Positions 33,943 through 46,736 are shown, numbered from the stretch's first letter. The stretch: 64,000 nucleotides of DNA from Branchiostoma floridae (GCF_000003815.2 NC_049981.1:6218904-6282903); one strand, 5' to 3'. Translations and numbers: made by a program. The notes: generated by a model not told the origin, from the letters alone.

Positions 33943-33989
33943 TCGGAAATCAAGGAGCTTTTATCTGATAAAAGCTCCTTGTCGGAAAT
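33943..33989. mobile_element. 31-base hairpin flanked by 8-base direct repeats
   Basis: CAAGGAGCTTTTAT (33951-33964), a three-base loop and the perfect complement (33968-33981) are flanked by TCGGAAAT at 33943-33950 and 33982-33989. It shares the terminal CAAGGA with the hairpin at 32211, but the rest of the stem differs. Confidence 0.65.
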
Positions 33990-34486
33990 GTAATGATATT
34001 TGTGAATTTTAAGGCATAACACTAGGTCTCTATTGAAGTTTGATACCTATGGATTGATTACAAGTGGAACAAATTAGTAAATGGCCATTTTTACCAGGGT
34101 GTGCCCCCTCAGTGATGGATGTCACCCATGCTATAAATACTAACAGCACTGACAGATGAGAATCCATAGATGGATGGTACAGGAATTAGGACAGGCCTTA
34201 TGGAACAGAGCTATGAATATCATAAGCTTAGGGACATGTGCTGGTAGAAGTGTGCTGTATCCAGTTTCTATACATATTGATGGCTTTGGCCACTCCAACA
34301 AATTTATTGTTTCTCATACTAACCAAGGATGGACCTTATGGTTATACTTATTGTGTGGTTGTTCGAAGAGTCGCAGCTTATCTTTGATACAGTCCCTTGA
34401 TGGAAAAAATATGCCCAATTCTTACATATTATCAATTGAAATACATGTGTCTGGAAATGCACTTAAATACATGTAGTCATTTGATT

Positions 34487-34678
34487 TTGTGGTAGGGGGA
34501 AAATGAAGTGTTTCGCGGTGGTTATGAGTTTGCGGTAGCACTATATTTAGTCACATACTGTAATACATTTTGTATTAATAATAGACAAATTTTGCGATGG
34601 TTTTGAATTTGTGGTGATACAGCCTCGCGAAAACTGCGAACCTAAAACCACCGCAAACATGTCTGCATTTACAGTATT
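34487..34678. mobile_element. MITE of the TACTGTAAATGCA family, diverged
   Basis: The right end CTGCATTTACAGTA, with GCGAAAACTGCGAAC and AAAACCACCGCAAAC phrases before it, matches the better copies at 54964, 60814 and 62826. The left half carries TTCGCGGTGGTT and TTTGCGGTAGCAC. The left terminus is degraded. Confidence 0.65.
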
Positions 34679-36635
34679 TGGCTTCAAAATAGTTGCTTGT
34701 TTCTGATGCATTAGTTTTTCTCTTTGCCCTAGATGTTTTTATTGTGTCTTCTTGGCTTGGTGCATTTCTAAATTGAAATGTCGGAGAGCCGAGTTAGGAA
34801 ATAAAGCGGTGTGACCGTAATCCACTGGTCCAATATCACTTACTCTCCGGACAGAGCACAAGGTGAATCGTTAAACAATGGCTGTTAAATCCGTATGAGC
34901 AAAACGGACGGGATTACTCAATTTAGACCGACCTGTCTGTCCGAGAAATTACCTGTTCGATGGGAGAGTGGCTGGTACAACTGTCAATGAATCTTTTTGG
35001 GTTAAATCTTTTCTTTCCTAGATTTCGCAGGGTATACATGATGTACCTCTACTGGGAGGGGTCGCTAGCCCGCTCCCTTTAACGTGCACGAGGCAAAAAC
35101 TCTCAAATACGGAACCTCAATTTTATGTCCCTTTTGAAAGACAGGTGTAGCCCCAACTGGGGTCTGTAGGGCTGCTGCCAGTTGAGCCATAGGGACATTC
35201 AGAGCTTGTCATATGAATCTTGAGTTATATATATACAAATGCACTAGGTGATCCAAATGTCTGGCTGGGTTTTGGTTTCTTCCGCTTTCCTATCTGGTTC
35301 TCCTCTGGACTGGTTGAACTAGGTACAGAACTATGCATCAGAGCCTTCTGGAAATGTATCAGCTCTTACAGACAAATAAACTGGGACCATCCCACAGGAT
35401 TCTCTGAACTGCTCAGGATTAGTGTGGGGAAAGAAATTCAGCTGTGACAAACTCAACTTGTATCATATGTCAACATGCTATGATCTTGGGCCTCTAGCTC
35501 TGGATCAATGGTATATGGGGTTCGAATCTCTGTTTTGCCCTTGGAATTCTAAAAAAAACTGCATCAGTCCTCTGTTTAGGAGAGCCAAGCACATTATATG
35601 CAAGGATATACAACACACATATGATATCTTGGGGAGAGCTATACACCTTCCAAAGGAGTAGAGATTGTTTAATCTCCAAGAAGATCTATTGAGACCTGGG
35701 GCAGAGGCAGTATCCCAAAAGCTAAATCTAATCGGATACAGTTAAGCCCCTTGGATACTGTCTTTGCTCCCAATAGATATGCTTGGAGAAGGGATTTTCC
35801 TACTTACATGTAAGTTATTTACCTGAATACCTGCATTAGTGCATACCTTCTTTAGGAAGGAGGGCATTCAATCCTTATACCGCTTGCGCATGTAGCCATT
35901 TACCTTACCATCTGTATGGTACTTTTCCAAACAGAGAAATTCAGCTTCATTTATTTATTCGGAAATGTGACAAGTTATTCAGCTTCTAGTCGTTTATTTT
36001 GTTTTGATCTAATCAGAATTTGTTTGGCTGAGCGCTCAGTTTGGAATCCCTCTGTATTGGCTGGCTTTACATATATTGTAAGTATGGTTTCTGCTCTTTA
36101 TGTATTAAAAACAAACATGTAGAAGTCAATATTACATTTGAATTGCATTTGTTTAGTATACAGTGCACAGTAGAGGAAAATTGTTTAGAGGTCTTGGCTG
36201 AGAGTGTTGGCAAAGACGTCTCAGAAAAAGCTAGTGTAAAGTGCATGTTTTTCTAACGATTTCACTCTTTTTGCAGTTACTCTCTCAAGGGCCAGTCAGG
36301 CTGTATAATGTGCATAAGCTATGTACAGGAAAATGTTAAAAATCTCCAAACAAAATATGCTCCAAACAAGTCTAACTGCTGCATCTGCTTCGAGATTATG
36401 TTCAGACTACTATATCAAGAAATGCCACCACTAAATCAGTTAGTGACTGCCCCTCCCTCTCTTTGTTTTTGTTGATTAGTGTGGAATTGTTGCCCCTCCC
36501 CCTTCCCTGCTGTGTACCTAAACAATGGCATGCATCTGAAATGTGAAAAATAAAGTCATTATGTACTCTCTCCCATTGTCTTGTAAAGGATCTGCATTGT
36601 TCTCTTTCAATTGTGCTTGAAGCGATTGTATGCTG

Positions 36636-36687
36636 TGTGTATCACCTGGTTGCTTTTTGAGCAAGCAACTGAAACCAGGTGTGTATC
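36636..36687. mobile_element. 36-base hairpin flanked by 8-base direct repeats
   Basis: ACCTGGTTGCTT and AAGCAACTGAAACCAGG form an imperfect stem (six extra bases in the right arm). The unit occupies 36644-36679 and is flanked by TGTGTATC at 36636-36643 and 36680-36687. The flanks repeat exactly, as in the two other hairpins. Confidence 0.55.
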
Positions 36688-37199
36688 AACTGCATGAAGC
36701 TTTCTCAGGTAAACTTTCTGTATTTAAAAGAGAGTGAGTGGACCAAACCTTACAGTCCTGTGTTATCCTTTATGCCACTTTTGCCCACCTCAGAACAACT
36801 GTTGTGTTAAGTGAGAAAGTTTGTGTTAAAAGGTATGACTAAATCCACTCTGTGATGCAGATGGAGTTTCAGTTTCAGTTTTAATGTTTGGACACTGGTG
36901 AATACATTTTAGCTCTGGACCTTGGATAAACCTTTACAGGTGAACTTTGAAGAAATTGAAGCTTAGAGAACTTTGTCTGTCTGATACTTTAAAATTGTAT
37001 TGAAGTTTGCTTGTTTTTAATTTCATGGTAGCGGGAAAATGGGGTGTTCTCAGTGGTTTTGCGAACATAACATCAGCATGAACATTTCTGCATTTGCCAT
37101 AATAGGTGCTCTCCTCCAACATTAGCGCGCTGGCTTTATGTCCTATATCCAAAATGATACCCTTAGTGGAAGCTAGATTCTTATTACCTCCATTTACCT

Positions 37200-38282
37200 C
37201 CATGAAAAAATGGAGGTATAGTTTTTGGTGTGTCTGTGTGTGTGTGTCTGTGTGTGTGTCTGTGTGTGTGTCCGCATATTTGTGGTCACCATAACTCATG
37301 AAGGGTTGGGTGGATTGGTTTCATACTCGGTGTGTTGGTAGTGTGTGATGAAAGCTGGAAATGATTAGATTTTGGGCCCCCTGGCGGCTCCCCTTGGTAC
37401 TGCAGCGCAACTTCCGGTTTTGCTATCTCGGTGTTCTGAACATGCTATGGTCACGATTTTTCAGTATTAGATAGCTCTTGTGCTCAGGAAGAAATGACAT
37501 ACGTTTGGGCCCCCTAGCGTCTAGTTATGGGATAGCAGGGGCATTTTTGTCAAAAACTTCTGAAGAGGATAACTCAAGAAGGGAACAACGGATTTTCATC
37601 GTTTTTGGTATGTAGGTACCTTAGACAATGTTTTACAAGATAAGATACTAATTATGCAAAATAGGAGTACATTTGCATAATTAATGAGAATATTCTATCA
37701 TAGCAGTTTTTTCAATGTATCTCTTGTTCCAGACATGCTATGGTCTTGATATTTAGGTGGTAGATAGCTTTTAGCGCCATAAACAAGTGGGGCAAGTTTC
37801 AGCCCCCTAACATTTAATTGTGGAACTGCAGGGGTGTTTTTGTCAAGACACTCCAAAGAGGATAACTGCAGAAAGGAACAACGGATTGCCTGCATTTTAG
37901 GCATGCAGGTAGCTTAGGCAAAGATGTTCATAATGATATACATGTGATGCAAATGAGGACTTTATTTGCATAATTAATGAGGAAATTGTGTAGTTCCATT
38001 GTTTTCAATAACTGGACCTCAATACATGTAACACATTGTTGATTATGATAGCTGGAATATAAGCAGATACCAAATATGGTAATGAGGAACTTATTTGCAT
38101 AATTTATGCAAAAATTGCAAAACCACTGTATGATTAATAATGGGAATTTTATAATTGTGACATATGTACGTTATTCAATGATTAACAACACCATGCATAA
38201 ATTATGTTTATGTTTTAGTCAATTGCATGGAATTTACGAAAGCTCTAAATTTTCATGGAGGTATGAGGTCGCCGAACTCTAG
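37200..38282. mobile_element. Element bounded by CATGGAGGTAT words
   Basis: The segment starts with a CTCCATGAAAAAATGGAGGTATAG hairpin-like stretch at 37197 and a TG-rich tract (37228-37272). Related paragraphs follow (GGATAACTC, AGAAAGGAACAACGGATT, TGCATAATTAATGAG), at least twice each. It ends at CATGGAGGTATGAGGTCGCCGAACTCTAG (38256-38282) written here in part. The final imperfect palindrome followed by CTAG and T resembles a Helitron 3' end, but the 5' end is not clear. A related phrase (GATGATTTTTGGTATGT) lies at 47478. Confidence 0.4.
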
Positions 38283-38984
38283 TTTTCACTTGTGTACCTT
38301 GTTAAATACAAATGTGGCCTCAGTTAGCGCAAGACAAGCTGTATAGCCAGGTTACCCAATACTTAGCCCTGTCTGAGAAAGTTTTATGGCAGACAGTGTT
38401 TTCCCAGACAAGTAAATTGAGTCCAGCCAGTAGTACAGTAGTGATGACTTCCCTTCTGTTCTGTGTGTAACCAGTTATTCTGGTCTATGTAAACACTCCA
38501 CACTTCCTGTCATTTGGTGTCCATTCCTTCCTGTCCCCAGGGAGGTCTTCTTGTCAGGCAAGGGCTGTAGGGAGAACAGATAAGAAATGAGTAAAATATC
38601 TGAGAGATAAAGATACTTTGAGTTGTTGTTGTTGGTTAGGAAAGCGCCCTTTTCACACATGTTGTATTGAGATTGAGATAAAAGTTATGGATGAGTTGTG
38701 CAAAATTCTAGCCTGCAGCTGGTATCCAGCCGTATTAAAGCTTCGGAGTCTCTTAGAGTAGAGTAGAGTAGAGTAGAGTTTTTCAGTCTGGTAGGAGTAT
38801 CCACTCCAGTTTGGCCTGCTCTTATGTCCTCTCGCAAAATCGCACACAAAACTTGCGAAGAGGTCAGAAGAGACTCTGAAGCTATGATACGGTTGGATAC
38901 CAGGCTACAAAATTCAGCTGTTGTGTGGCAAAAAAATATATCATAAATGCATATAACTATATAAGACTGCGCCCCTTGGGCTTC

Positions 38985-39607
38985 CATTCTGTCACATGTT
39001 TACAGGATATATACATTCAAGATTGGCATTCTTCTATCCAGAATAACTCAAAACTTTCCATTTATTCTACGCTAAAGGAAAGATACGGACAAAAGAAGTA
39101 TCTTTCGAATGTACACAATTTCGAACTTCGTAGAGCAATTACAAAGATAAGAATCTGTAGTCACAAACTAAATATAGAAGCCGGAAGATATTCTAAAATT
39201 CCCCGTGACCAGAGGTTTTGTCCATTCTGCCCAAATGAGATCGAAGACGAACGTCACTTCGTTATGGATTGTTCTCGATATGATGATAAACGCACAGAGC
39301 TGTTCACATTACTTTCCACTTGCTCTAAAGACTTTGCTACTCTCTGTTCGATAGATAAACTCAACTACATTCTGGGAGGCGATAATCAGCATTGTGTACA
39401 AGTAGGCAAATATATTCACGATTGTTTATACCGTATAACCAATAGTGTAAATGACATGCTAGACCCTTTATGTTGATGTATCCATACCTATAGATATCCA
39501 TATATATGTGTTTAGTTGTACTGTATTAAAGTAGTTGTTATACATGTAGACATTACGAAAGTCGCTGTACTTTTGTCGTGTCAATAAAGATTTTTTTTTT
39601 TTTTTTG
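38985..39607 (+). mobile_element. LINE 3' end with reverse-transcriptase tail
   Basis: The open frame to 39476 encodes a C-terminal RT segment: LRRAITKIRICSHKLNIEAG, RYSKIPRDQRFCPFCP, EIEDERHFVMDCSRYDD. It is followed by about 110 bases of untranslated sequence, AATAAAG at 39583 and a long T-run. The knuckle CPFCP matches the minus-strand remnant at 845-1115. The upstream ORF and most of the RT are missing, so it is 5'-truncated. Confidence 0.85.
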
Positions 39608-39902
39608 TAATACTTGTGATATTGTACATGTATTTTACACAAACAATTTGCCATTGCAGTATGTGACTACAATGTATGGCACTACTGCGACTTTAAATCC
39701 CCATGATCTTGATACAGTACCTTTACATTCTAGCATTTATACTACAGTTATGAATATAATGTAAATCAAGTTATATTTGAAAGTCTTTCTTTCCAGGCAA
39801 ATTGAATATTGTAGAAAGATGTGCTATTTAAATAAAAAGCCACAGTGACAGTAGCTATGTAGAAATTCAGAGGGGCGAGTAAGAACAGAAAGAAACAACA
39901 TC

Positions 39903-39985
39903 CCGACTCCCGGGATTCGAACCCGCGCCGAACCCGGGCAGCCAGATCACAAATCCAACGTGCTAACCACAACACCAAAAGCTCA
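39903..39985 (-). repeat. tRNA-derived sequence (SINE head or tRNA relic)
   Basis: On the minus strand a box A-like TGGTTAGCACG and a perfect box B GGTTCGAATCC are spaced as in a tRNA. The anticodon and T stems pair poorly, and the acceptor ends do not pair, so a working tRNA is unlikely. It is best read as the RNA polymerase III promoter head of a SINE. Confidence 0.6.
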
Positions 39986-40564
39986 AGAGCTGTTGGCGTG
40001 GTCAGTTTGGCAGCGCTAGAACCCCACTGTTACAGCTACATAACCTCATAGAGTCATTGGAGTTTTTTACTGGCACAGTCCTGTACTTGGCTTTTTTTTC
40101 TGATGGCTAATTTTTCTGACAGCCGGTCTCCCTGATTATAGCTCTAGATCTACACAGTACAGTGACCACTGGTATAGCACACATGTTGTTGTGACTAGGA
40201 AAGATCTCTAATTACATGGCATCCTGTCATGTTTGACACTGCCTGGCCATATTTGAGCCTACAAAGATAGGAATCATGGCACAGGGGGTAACACTACTCT
40301 GTAATCTTTGATACATGGAAGAGGACTGCTATGCAATTATGCTTTCTTTACCACTATTGATGATTTTTTCCATCAAGTTGACCATCACAAACATAAGGAA
40401 TCCTGTGTATAGACTATAGTGACCACCTGTCTACATAGACCGAACTGTCTGGACCCCCAGAGTGGTCTTTTTAGGCAGTTTTGATGCAGACGCAATGTGA
40501 TTGCAAACAAATATAATGTAACAAGTACTCTCCAAGCATAAGTCCGTTTCTGCCGATTTAGGCG

Positions 40565-40660
40565 TTTTTATTGTGCCGTTTTTCTTTATCGTTTATGTCA
40601 CTGGAAAGCCGAAAATAAAAACGCCTGAAAACACGTCAAAACAGCCAGAGCCGAACCTCT
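40565..40660. repeat. Inverted repeat around GGCGTTTTTAT
   Basis: TTAGGCGTTTTTATTGTGCCG and its imperfect complement (GAAAATAAAAACGCCTGAAAA) face each other across about 40 bases. They are followed by CAGCCAGAGCCGAACCTCTGCTTGG, which also follows the related sequence near 28755. Confidence 0.5.
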
Positions 40661-40869
40661 GCTTGGAGAGTAAGTAACACGCTGTTTCTTCCTTGCATGC
40701 CAAAGTTACAATCCTAGCTGCTATTGGCTGTGAAAATGAGTTAGTTTGGCCTAATGACTTTTCGCACATGACCTACACTGAACTTCAACATGAATGAACT
40801 ACAGACCATAGCCCAAATACCTGTGCCAAATCAAGAACACTTCCCCAACACTCAAGACGTCTCAAGTGT

Positions 40870-41017
40870 CTGCCGAACAACGCAAGTCGTTCAAGTTGAC
40901 TGGTCTGACACGTGACATGAAAGGGAAATATCGCCCAAAAGTGAAGTGGTTTACGTCATTAGCTTCGTTTTACAATCCCTGTGCTTGGCTGTTGTGTTCG
41001 TAACAAGGTCGGTTACT
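40870..41017 (+). promoter_or_regulatory. Possible alternative promoter
   Basis: A CACGTGAC E-box (near 40910) and a TTACGTCA CRE-like site (near 40951) lie upstream of a short open exon at 41018. A reversed CCAAT box lies further up near 40725. The cluster is suggestive only. Confidence 0.3.
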
Positions 41018-41050
41018 ATGTTGGGAGTGTTGGAGGCTATACATGCGCAG
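41018..41050 (+). CDS. Candidate short first coding exon
   Basis: The ATG at 41018 opens eleven codons (MLGVLEAIHAQ) that run straight into CAG/GTAGGG, a good phase 0 donor at 41051. If real, it would be a start exon for the coiled-coil gene whose next visible exon is at 53380. That exon starts in phase 2, so at least one unseen exon must lie between. Weak evidence; it may be chance. Confidence 0.25.
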
Positions 41051-41659
41051 GTAGGGCATAAATTTTGATAGCTAGGAAGTATTGTATGGTGTAAGGAACA
41101 GAGTTTGCGTTCTGTTTGTAATGAAATTGTGTTTAAGTCAAGTTGTTGTGTGTGGGCTTTCTACCTAAATTTGCTGCAAATCAGGGTTTTAAAAGTTAAG
41201 GCTACAATAAGCTCAAAGAATTCAAGACCCTAGGATTTAGCTGAGCAGGTACCAAGTTGGTCAGATAAAAGTCTTGTTGGTTTAGCCTGGTATCCACACC
41301 TATTGTATTGTATTGTATTGTCATTTCTTTGCAAAGGACGAAAGAGATCTAGCAGTTACAACAAGTTTGGATACCAGGACATTGTAGGTTGTGTAGTATT
41401 AGTAAGGCCATTTCTTCATGTACATGTAGCTTTGGAGAACTCTACAAGTGTATTTTATGTTTAATACATCACACAGACTTGTTATTGGAACATTTTCTTT
41501 CGTCTTGAAATTTAGCTTTCAATCTATGTCTCACTAGTGTATGTTTGAATGTATTCAGTATATCATACGACATGCTTTGGGTTGGCGACTCTGGTTTCTC
41601 TCATTCCTGTGGCACTTTGTAATGCACAAAAAAATGCAGTAATGTTTGTGCTTGTTTTA

Positions 41660-41815
41660 TGTTCACTGTTTTCGCATTGGGCACTTTATTTTGAACTCAA
41701 AACCACTGTGAACATTTTATATTACAGTATGTGACTGCAGTATATGGCGCTACCAAAAACTCAGAACCCTAGTGAAATTAATTCCCCGCAAACATGAATG
41801 CATTTACAGTTGTCT
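41660..41815. mobile_element. Degraded MITE of the TACTGTAAATGCA family
   Basis: The right end ATGCATTTACAGT, with CCCCGCAAACATGAATG before it, and the internal TTTTCGCATTGGGC and AAAACCACTGTGAACA phrases match the family. The left end is not preserved. Confidence 0.45.
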
Positions 41816-42059
41816 AGCATCCAGTATTTGTGTCTTGTGTCTTGGTTCCATAGGAATCCATACTCTTTAATTTGAGGTTAAATGCAATTTTAATTTGTCT
41901 TTCTTTGTGTATGGATCCTTTACTTCCAAGAAGGAAGGAAGGACATCTTTTGTTATCTTTTCTACAGATAACTCAGTTTGTGCACCTGCGCCAATTAAGT
42001 TGTAACGACTTTATTGAGGCCTAATTTGTTTATCTAGTCTGTTGTCAGGGCCTAATTAC

Positions 42060-43140
42060 CCTGCACAAGGATAGGAACAACACAGGTTTACACATAGGCG
42101 GTAGGCCAAGGAATTGTCTTTGATTCGCCCGTACACCGTATCGCTGAGCATTGCCGGGGTTGGGGATTACCCGAAGGTCGGGGAAGTCGGCGAAGCCGAC
42201 CAATCGGCGCAGGAGTTTTTCCACCCGAAGGTCGGCTAAGCCGACCAATCGGCGTAGCCGATTTAGAGCGCGGCGAAGCCGCGCGGCGAGCGAAGCGAGC
42301 TAGGTGGGAAAGGCCTTTTCTACTATCGCCGTTTTCTGCAAAATTCTAATATCTAAGTCAAAACTTTCAAGTGAATTATGTTCGTCGAGTTATTTGGAGG
42401 CCATTTAACGTACAAAGAGCACATATTAGTCATTTCAAATTAAAATAAACGCCGTTGAATTTTAGCCGATTTCCGGGTCACTGCGTTACCAGCAGTACGG
42501 CGGCGGCCACACCACGTCGTCGTAAAAAAAACGCATCGGTAGCTAGTATATTTACCAAAACGCTGGCACTAACCACATGTAATCGTTATAATCATTGATG
42601 CATTATTCTTGTAGAACGGTCCATACTTAAATAATCGCTAAAATGCCATCTGTTTCACGAGATCTGTATTCCTAAGGAAGTTGGTATTCCTATCTCAGTT
42701 CTTACTTTCGGGTTGGCGACGTTACCGATCACGAAAATCAGACGAAAGCAGTGGAAAAAACACGGTCAAAACGTATCTGCAGTGCAGCGTAGCTTTTGTC
42801 AGCGTGTTGAAACCCTCAAACTTCTCAAATAGTACCACGAAAACCGACAAGGCGCCTAAACGGGCCCGCCGTACGATCCCACACCACAACACAGATGATC
42901 GAAAACACCGGAAGTGGTAACGCACATCAGGGAGATCGGTTGCTTACCCATCCAACATTTAAAGTTAGGGGAAAGGCGGCGCAAAGGATGACGGGAAATA
43001 CTCGCACTAAGAAGATAGTAATCTTTGACGGGAGCATCTGAGGAGGCATTTCCGGATTGGCGGTACACGGCGGAGTACCGTGGCAGACAGCGCGCGGCGG
43101 GGTTCCTGTTACTCAACAAAAAACACACTTCCGAGGCCTA
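42060..43140. other. GC-rich, CpG-rich segment with GCGAAGC palindromes
   Basis: This part is much richer in G and C than its surroundings. At 42180-42300 there are repeated GGTCGGC-AAGCCGACCAATCGGC units and a GCGGCGAAGCCGC / GCGAGCGAAGCGAGC palindrome run. Further right are TTCCGGG and GGCGGCGGCC words. It could be a CpG-island-like promoter or a GC-rich transposon. I see no ORF with recognisable protein content. Confidence 0.35.
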
Positions 43141-44639
43141 TTGCCCATGGTTTACATGGAAAATCACTGTGACTCTTAAGATGTTCACTGTGTTTTCTAT
43201 TTTCATGGTTTTTGAAGTGATATATGACTGCTCCTCCGTGAATTTATTACACTGTGAACATGTGAATCTGTTGTTTATGTACTGTACTACAAAGTACAAA
43301 CTGTTTTAACCAATATTCAAAACACTGCGAAAACGTCCTTTCTCCTTGTAATGCATAATTAAGCCCTAATTTACATTCTTCGGGACTGGATGCATGAGTG
43401 GTTGTAAGACAAGGCTTTCTACTTTTATTGAGTAACTGGTTAAGGATTTCAATTACTGAGTTACACATAAAGATATACAACTTTCATACGTCACAGGTTT
43501 TTGCTTTTGAATGTAAAGGTTTGGGGTTTAAATCCATTGCAGTCTTCTCTGTTGTAAAGTTGGGAAAAATTACAGAATAATTACACCTATTTCCTCACTC
43601 CACTCAGGTGGAAATGAGAACCTTGTTGTTACTAGGGACATCCTCTAGTATGGGACGTAAAGACGGCAGTCCCTTGTTTGAGGAGAGAGACACCTCCTCA
43701 ACATTAAAGAACCCACCACACTTATCAATAGAACTTAGAAGTAGGGGTCCTTCCCAGTGTGAGTGGATACAACCTTATAATGTCCTTGTCTTATATGCGC
43801 ATGTACATACCTTGTACTTTGTGCACAAAGCTTTTGTGTTAATGAAGAAAAACTTTTTCAAAAAGAAAGAAGTAAAAACAAATGATATTGAGTGTGCTGG
43901 GTAAAAACTGTGACCTATCGTTTATAGCAATAGGAAAGCATTTACATGTACAAGTTTGGTAACAAGTTTATCCCATTATGTAACCACACACTTACAGCCC
44001 CTCCCTGCAACTTTGGACCTCTTTCAGTGTAGTCAAGTTTACACTTCGCTAATCCAAGCTAACATTTTCACTGCATGTGGTCTCCCTTCCAGTCAATAAT
44101 TTCTCGCCCATTATCGTCTGTATAGCTTTTACTTGTTCATGAAAGAAAAACTTTGGAAACCCTTTTCTTTGAAATGAAACATGGGGAGTGAAAAAGAACC
44201 CCCTGACAGAATGACATCATGTTCTAAACATCGCCCGCGACAACCATTGGACTTTGTACCTCGTAAAACTGGGGCTTTGACCTATATCAACGACCATGTA
44301 TTCCAACTTTTACATTTTAGATCTACTGTACACTTTGGAATGATGATTTTACACATGTAGAAAGCTATAATCAAGGCTGGACTACAGATACATGGGAAAG
44401 TTAAAAATATGCTTCAATCTCAGTTATAAAATGTGGAAGAAAACAATGATACTACTAAGTGAATCTAACGTTAATGAAGTGAATGTTCCACGTTGTGTTC
44501 ACGTGGTGTGTGCATGGGAGGTCGTCTGTCGGCTGATTTGCTGTCGTTGTTTGCACAACGTCAAATTTTGCTGAGTGGAGTGGACTGATGTCAGATGTTG
44601 GACCATAGTTCGGGGTCACGGTGACCAAGCATGGCCATG

Positions 44640-46270
44640 TTCACAAGGTGGTCTGTCAAACTCTAAAGTCTGGATTTTAAACATTATTTTGGAAAAGAAG
44701 TACTGAAAAAGGTTGTACAGTTGTGTATGCATTGCAGTAGACATGCTAGGTAGGAAAGAAGTTAGTGTCATATATATATATAGGTTCATATTATATGTTT
44801 CTGTCAAATTCTAAAACTGGAATTTTCGTTGTTTTGGGGAATAGCAGTTCAGTATTCTGGTGTACCTAATGCGACTAGTAACCAGTATATATTGTGAGGT
44901 TGCACATTTGGAATTCATGGTGCGAAAGAATGATTAATGATGTATGACTTGTAAGTTATTTAGCATTGTCATGACTAATGTCTAAAAAGTTTTCTATCAA
45001 AATCTAAGGCTGGGTTTTTGAGACCGAGGGATTATAATACTACATATTTAAAAGAATTGAGTGCGTCCACATTTGAAATTCTTGGCAAGAAACAAATTGT
45101 AAGTAATGGTTGCATGCTTTTTTGACATAAATACATATACACATGTACACTACATTTTTGTATTTTCAAATAGAATCTACTAAATTGTTAAATTTATCAA
45201 AAGGTTTATTTTGCAGAAAGTTCTATGTTTTCTGAGTAGTTTGACCTTGGAAGTGGTGTTTGTTTTGAGAGAGGGACTTTACATATCAGTGGTCAAAGCG
45301 TTACAACCATTAGATTGTTTCCAAACAACCAAAACTAAAGATTTCCATTGTGATAGAGAATATGTGGAATGTTGCCTATTGTACCATTCTTTGTGTTCTC
45401 TAGCATTGTAACCTTGAAGTGTGGTATTTATGTTCAACATGATAAAGGAACTTACTTATCTGTGACCAAGGCTTTCTATCCAGATTCCAGAGTGAGACAG
45501 TTGAAATTTTCGTTTTATTATTGTGAAATGTCAATTGTCCAGTGTTTTGTGTTCCAGTGTACTAAAACCTTGAATTGAGGTGTTTATTTTGAGAAAGGAA
45601 CTTGTAATTATATACCTATTACCAAAGTATTACAACCATTTTGTTCATACTAAGTCCCAACAATGTACATGTAAAATATTATCAGTTTTCCTATAGTATG
45701 TGACATGTAAATTTTTCCAGTGATTTTCCAGTGATTTTCCTGTACCACAACCTTGAAGTGTGGTGTTTATTTTGAGAGAGGAACTTACATACCAGTGGCC
45801 AAAGCATTAAAACTCTTTAGTTGTACCCAAACAAGTGAAACCATCCACGTGTGACCTAATGCTCACAGAAGAGGTGACCCTTGTCATGCCCCAGGGCAAA
45901 ACTGTCTCAGTTCATGGGAGAAGCTGTTTGAGGACAGACATGGACCAGATAACATGGTGGGAAGGGTGGGTTACTATTGTAGGTACAAGAAGATCTTCTT
46001 CTAGTTACGCTTGGTCATTGTCATTGGTAAGTACACATGGACAAGTTACAATCATTATTTGTATAGAAATGAACATAAAATTGATTGTTTGAGGAGAGAC
46101 ATTGACCAGATAATATCGTGGGAAGGGTGGATTACTATTGTAGGTGTAGGTACAAATAGACCTTCTTCTACATTGTATATGCTTGATGATTGTTGATCAT
46201 TGCCATTGCTAAGTACAAATTCACAGTCATAATTCATATAGAAATGAATTTAAAACTGATAAAAGCATTT
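44640..46270. repeat. Degenerate tandem arrays, about 160-185 base period
   Basis: Three units near 44656, 44804 and 44993 share TCTGTCAAA-TCTAAA-CTGG. Four units near 45243, 45410, 45570 and 45750 share ACCTTGAAGTGTGGTGTTTAT, then a GGAACTTACAT phrase and CCAAAGC. Two units near 45935 and 46100 share GACCAGATAA and GTGGGAAGGGTGG. The successive units are strongly diverged, so the array is old. Confidence 0.6.
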
Positions 46271-46699
46271 ATTATTAAAGTAAAGATAAGAAAATATTAT
46301 GTACCTGGTGCTTTACTCTATAAGTTATTGGGCAGGCATGTTTTTGTTAGCCTACTTTTGTTAAAGGAACTGACGTAATCCTTTTCATCAATGAAATTAA
46401 AAAAAAAATTTCTCCCACCACTAAGTCTTATTACCTTCTTTCTTTATGAGGTTTGGTCTATCCTGAATATCAGACCCCAACCTCAAAATATATCATGTGG
46501 TCCCTACACGATAGATATTTTTGAGATCGGGCTGTGGTCTGGTAACCAGACTTGGTAACCTACATGTAGTTCGGTCGATATATTGTACAAAGTATGTGTA
46601 CATGTATATGGGCTATATTACATGTATTTGAATTTGTTGAAGAACTGCAAGAGGGAACCACAGAACAACCTAAATTTCTGTCCACGTTGGAGAGCACAT

Positions 46700-46736
46700 G
46701 TACATAGCACATGTACATGTACATGTACATGTATGT
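46700..46736. repeat. ACATGT/TACATG microsatellite
   Basis: Several TACATG units in tandem form a self-complementary stretch. Single TACATGTA words are scattered throughout 30-64 kb. Confidence 0.8.

Noticed and set aside
39903-39985. Functional tRNA gene on the minus strand
   Set aside because: Boxes A and B are good, but the acceptor stem does not pair and the anticodon stem is weak.
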